In this document: one piece after another, positions 60,856-64,000 of the stretch
Position numbering within the stretch: position 1 is the stretch's first letter
Layout: every line of letters starts with the position of its first letter
Assembly (NCBI RefSeq): GCF_932294415.1
Contig: NC_065537.1
Coordinates: 63,874,290-63,938,289, forward strand
Direction: 5' to 3'
Source: Quercus robur
Lineage: Eukaryota > Streptophyta > Magnoliopsida > Fagales > Fagaceae
DNA length: 64,000 bases
Notes under the pieces: model-generated
Databases searched by the model: none
What the model saw: the letters and a program-made list of their open reading frames with translations, nothing else
Told to the model about the DNA's origin: nothing
Translations under genes and position numbers: made by a program

Positions 60856-63800
60856 ATATATAGGCGAGAAACTGTAAAAGCTGAATAAATTTAGACAATT
60901 CTACTTTGATAAATATGTTTTTTGGATTAGAAGTGACTACAAAAAGTTGTGTCTTTGTATACTCGGAGTACTTACCATAGGTGGCAACACATATCTAATC
61001 TCAAGCTTTACGAAGGAACAAAATCTGCATTTTATTCCAATCTGCTCATCCAGGATTAAGTCATGCTTACAAAGGGTTTCCAAATTTGCTTCATTTTCTA
61101 CTTCATTCATTTCCTCATCCTCAACCTGCAGATCATCAGAGAGGAGTGATTCTTTTGAAAGCAACCCACCGGAAGTTAAAAGGAAATTATGAGTATAGAT
61201 CATGATGATTTATGTTTAATATATTTTCCTGATTATCTTCAGGAAAATTTTAAGGAATAAAAAAAGAACAATTAAGTGGAAATCACCACAAGTAAGTTTT
61301 GATATATGAATAGGTTCACCCTGTTCAATGTTCCAACCGTTTGTCAGACAAATGGAAAATAAAATTGGACTCTTACAACTATGTTGGATGAGATGATGGT
61401 GATACTTATGATTCAGATCATGTCATGTTTTGTGTTGCGTAATCTTGAGAAATAAATATTTTCCAAGATTGTATGTAAGTCATTTAGTTAAACTTTCCAT
61501 ACTGTCAATACACTTTCGTGGTTTAAAGTATGGTAACATTTTTCATTTGTTATGGTTGAAGGGTGTTAAAAAAACAAGAACTCTCAGCTGAATTCTAAAG
61601 AGAGCCTTTAAATTCATCTAGGTAAACACAATATGAATGATTTGGAAAGCATACCATGCAAACTGAGTAGTGACTGACAAGCTAAAACTCAGAATCCTCT
61701 TTAATGAAGTGAGTAAAACACAACATTGAATTTGAGATTTGAAGTCCGAGAGAACAAATTAAATGTGAATTTCAAACATAATAAGCTAGAGAACTAATAA
61801 TTCACGTTTTTTTTTTTTTTTTTTTTCACTTAGGACACAATGGACCTCAACAATTTATTTTTGGTCCTGCCAGCTTCTATAAGAAGCTTACCACAAAGGA
61901 ACCAAATTCAAGGGACTTGAGAATGAAATCCATCTCAGCCCATACAATTTGATCACTGCTTTGTAATGAGTCACCTTATTTTTATTAAGTGAAGCTACTT
62001 GTATTGAAACTAAAAATTAAAGTACCAGCTGTATACCTATCAGTATCCAATTAAGGGGCACAGAATCAATGAAATCACACAATTTTTTTTAAAGAGATAA
62101 TCCTCAATAATACGTTTGTTTTGTATGAGAAACCTACCACAGAGGAACCAATTTCAAGGGACTTGAGAGCAAAGTCCATCTCAGCCCACAACATATCCAA
62201 CTCTTTTTCAGATTCTGATTTATCCAATGGTTCAGGCTCTTCAACACCAAAAGTAAACTTCAGAGGAAGTGGCTGTGCATCTGCAGCTTTAGGTCTATTA
62301 GTAGTATCTTCTTCTTTAGTAGTGTCTTCGTCAGAAGGCACTAAATGATCTGTAATAGCCTCTCCTTTTTCTGTAATGGAATCAAGAAGTAGTCTGAAAA
62401 TATTCGTATCTTTCAGCCCACCAGCTCCCTTTCTCTTACAACTAAAGTCTCTACCTTCTGGACCTATTTTATCCCCCTTCCCCTCCTCTTCCTCTTCATC
62501 TTTATCTTGCCATTCCTGTTTCTTGCTCTCCTCTTCAGAGAATTTAGTTGAAGAATGCACAGTCTTTTGTGCCTTCTCCTCCCTGCTAACAATGAATTCA
62601 TCATTTCTTTTATCACCATCCTCCACCTCCTTAGCAGTCTTAGTTGAACCATAAACTTTCTTAAGGCTCTCCCTAGATGCTGCAGTGGCCGTTGAACCAT
62701 ATACTTTCTTAATGTTCTCCCTAGATGCTGCTGTGGGACGGCCAGCACCAGACAAATTACTTTTCTCACCAGGAATTTTAATCCTCTTCACTGAAGACCG
62801 AGTGACTAACCGCTGCTTCTTCTCACTTTCCTTACCAGAAAAAACAGGCATACCAACCCTTGTAGCTTTCCTTTCCCTACTAGAGAAAAAAGGCACACCA
62901 ACCCTCTTAGTAGCTTTCCTTTCCCAGTACATTTCCTTTGTGGCACCATCGTCTCTAGTTTCACCATTATTTTCACCAATTGAGCTGGTCTCAACCTCCT
63001 TTTCCTCTTCCTTCTCCCTGCACCTTTCCTTCACACCCTCATCTTTCTTTCCGCGCTCTTCCATTGTGCCACCATCATTTCTAGTTTCAGAAATCTTTTC
63101 ACAACTTGAGCTGGCTTCATAATCTGCCTCAATCTCCTCCTCCTCTTCCTTGTTCCCACAAACTTCATCGGTGAAGCCATCATCTCTAGTTTCAACATTC
63201 TTTTCACAAATTGAGCTGGCATCAATCTCAGCCTCAACCTCCTTCTCGCTGCACTCTTCCTTTGTGGCACCATCATCACCAGTTTCTTCATTCTTTTCAC
63301 AAAATGGGCTGGCTTCATTCTCTGCCTCAACCTCCTTTTCCACTTCCTCCATGCACTCGCCCATTGCAGCACCTTCATCTCCAGTTTCTTCATTCTTTTC
63401 ATAGAATGTGCTGGCTTGATTCTCTACCTCGAGCTCCTTTTCCCTCTCCTCCACGCACTCGTCCATTGCAACACCTTTATCTTTTTCCTCCTCTACAATC
63501 GGAGCACCCATGTCTTTGTTATCAGTCACAACCTCTGCCTCATTCTCCCTACTAGAAAACTTACGTTTCTTCAAAGGAGGCTCAAGCTGATTGCTTTTCT
63601 TCTCATCCTCTTTACTAACACTTGCTTCCTTCTCATTCCTACTGTCAGCAACATTTTCTTCAACGAAATCAGATAATTCATCATCATCATCATCAAATGA
63701 CAAACCCCCATCCTCACTAGTTGTGTAATCCACCTTATTCACCTTATAATCCTCATCTTGACTATCATCATCATCGCTACTACTTGAAGACGAAAAAATA

Positions 63801-64000
63801 TCAGAATCATTTTCAGAACTACTCTCACTCTCACTGACTTCCAACGGACTCTCCCCAACTTTTGAAGGCATTGGAGACACTCCTGAAACATCTTGGCCAT
63901 TCCCACCATCACTCTCCATCGCCTTTTTCCCTTTATCATTCCCCAGTGATTCAAACTCCTTTTTTTCATGATTATTACCATTAGCTTTACCTTTGGACAC
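58775..64000 (-). CDS. CLASSY3/4-like SNF2 protein of RNA-directed DNA methylation (5' end beyond window)
   Basis: CLASSY proteins recruit RNA polymerase IV to chromatin in the nucleus for siRNA production. Exons: 64000 (cut) to 62138, 61125-60976, and 60730-58775; all joins are phase 0, giving 1322 aa in the window. The frame is still open at 64000, where the first codon is GTG, so the true start lies outside. The N-terminal part is very acidic (Ser/Asp/Glu runs at about residues 55-115) and contains about five imperfect repeats. The second exon carries KHDLILDEQIGIKCRFCSFVKLEIRYVLPP, a CLASSY signature with a CxxC. The last exon is the SNF2 ATPase: PHQQEGFEFIW, Walker A HAPGTGKT, DEGH (LVLDEGHTPRN), LSGTPFQNN, KILVFSQF, and motif VI RQAISRAYRIGQ. 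DEGH instead of DEAH is usual for the DRD1/CLASSY group. CLSY3 versus CLSY4 is not decided. Confidence 0.92.
60731..60975 (-). other. Second visible CLASSY intron, with a (GA)n microsatellite
   Basis: GTAAGT donor at 60975 and TTAG acceptor at 60731. A (GA)n tract lies at about 60815-60851. Confidence 0.75.
61873..61948 (-). pseudogene. Duplicated exon end inside a CLASSY intron
   Basis: The - strand reads VWAEMDFILKSLEFGSFV and then a GTAAGC donor. It closely repeats the last residues of the upstream exon, LWAEMDFALKSLEIGSSV with a GTAGGT donor (about 62190-62132). Any acceptor at about 61957 (GCAG) would enter in the wrong phase from the preceding exon, so normal use is unlikely. It is the trace of a local tandem duplication of the exon end and adjoining intron. 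Confidence 0.7.
62920..63480 (-). repeat. Imperfect ~100-bp coding repeats in the acidic part of the CLASSY-like protein
   Basis: About five units encode a pattern like ASxxCEKNxETRDDGATKEECxEKExEAE, at roughly 63380, 63280, 63190, 63080 and 62950. Spacing is 90-130 bases. Units differ enough that the array is not recent. They add a Glu-rich, probably disordered or coiled stretch. Confidence 0.75.

Noticed and set aside
22814-64000. A functional gene cluster linking eIF4G and the CLASSY-like gene
   Set aside because: The genes are far apart, separated by insertions, and act in unrelated processes. Nothing suggests joint regulation.

Overview
The window is nuclear DNA from a dicot plant. It has AT-rich noncoding sequence, GT-AG introns, pyrimidine-rich leaders and dense transposable elements (TEs). 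The genes are plant-type: a type I metacaspase with an LSD1 zinc finger, eIF4G, and a CLASSY-type SNF2 protein of RNA-directed DNA methylation. A woody rosid such as an oak relative is my guess, but the sequence alone does not prove it.

Layout, left to right. Positions 1-11380 hold two tandem type I metacaspase genes on the + strand. The left copy is cut by the window edge, has lost both catalytic residues and carries a frameshift. The right copy is intact (5 exons, 367 aa). Positions 12867-21785 are a TE block: a solo LTR, a Mutator-like element with long terminal inverted repeats (Pack-MULE) that carries two host gene fragments, and a 5.6-kb LTR retrotransposon without gag or pol that contains sixteen 81-bp tandem units. 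Positions 22814-32145 hold a complete eIF4G gene on the - strand (9 coding exons, 1933 aa), followed upstream by a ~140-bp tandem repeat array. Positions 35585-38260 hold hAT and Tourist-like elements, one nested in the other.

Positions 38684-57986 are a rearranged block. A 1.6-kb sequence (A) is directly repeated (B), and between the two lies a truncated, internally rearranged copy of eIF4G. Most of this copy still reads as an open spliced frame of 834 aa with two eIF4E-binding motifs but no MIF4G or MA3 domain. Copy B has since been split by a copy of the ~140-bp array, a decayed Copia element and a Helitron; copy A keeps the empty sites of the last two. Positions 58775-64000 hold most of a CLASSY3/4-like gene on the - strand, whose 5' end lies beyond the window.

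The three host genes act in separate processes (programmed cell death, translation initiation, DNA methylation) and show no sign of working together. The window mainly records gene duplication and decay next to layered transposition. Exon limits come from splice consensus and family resemblance read by eye. TE limits come from terminal repeats and target-site duplications (TSDs) read directly in the sequence.
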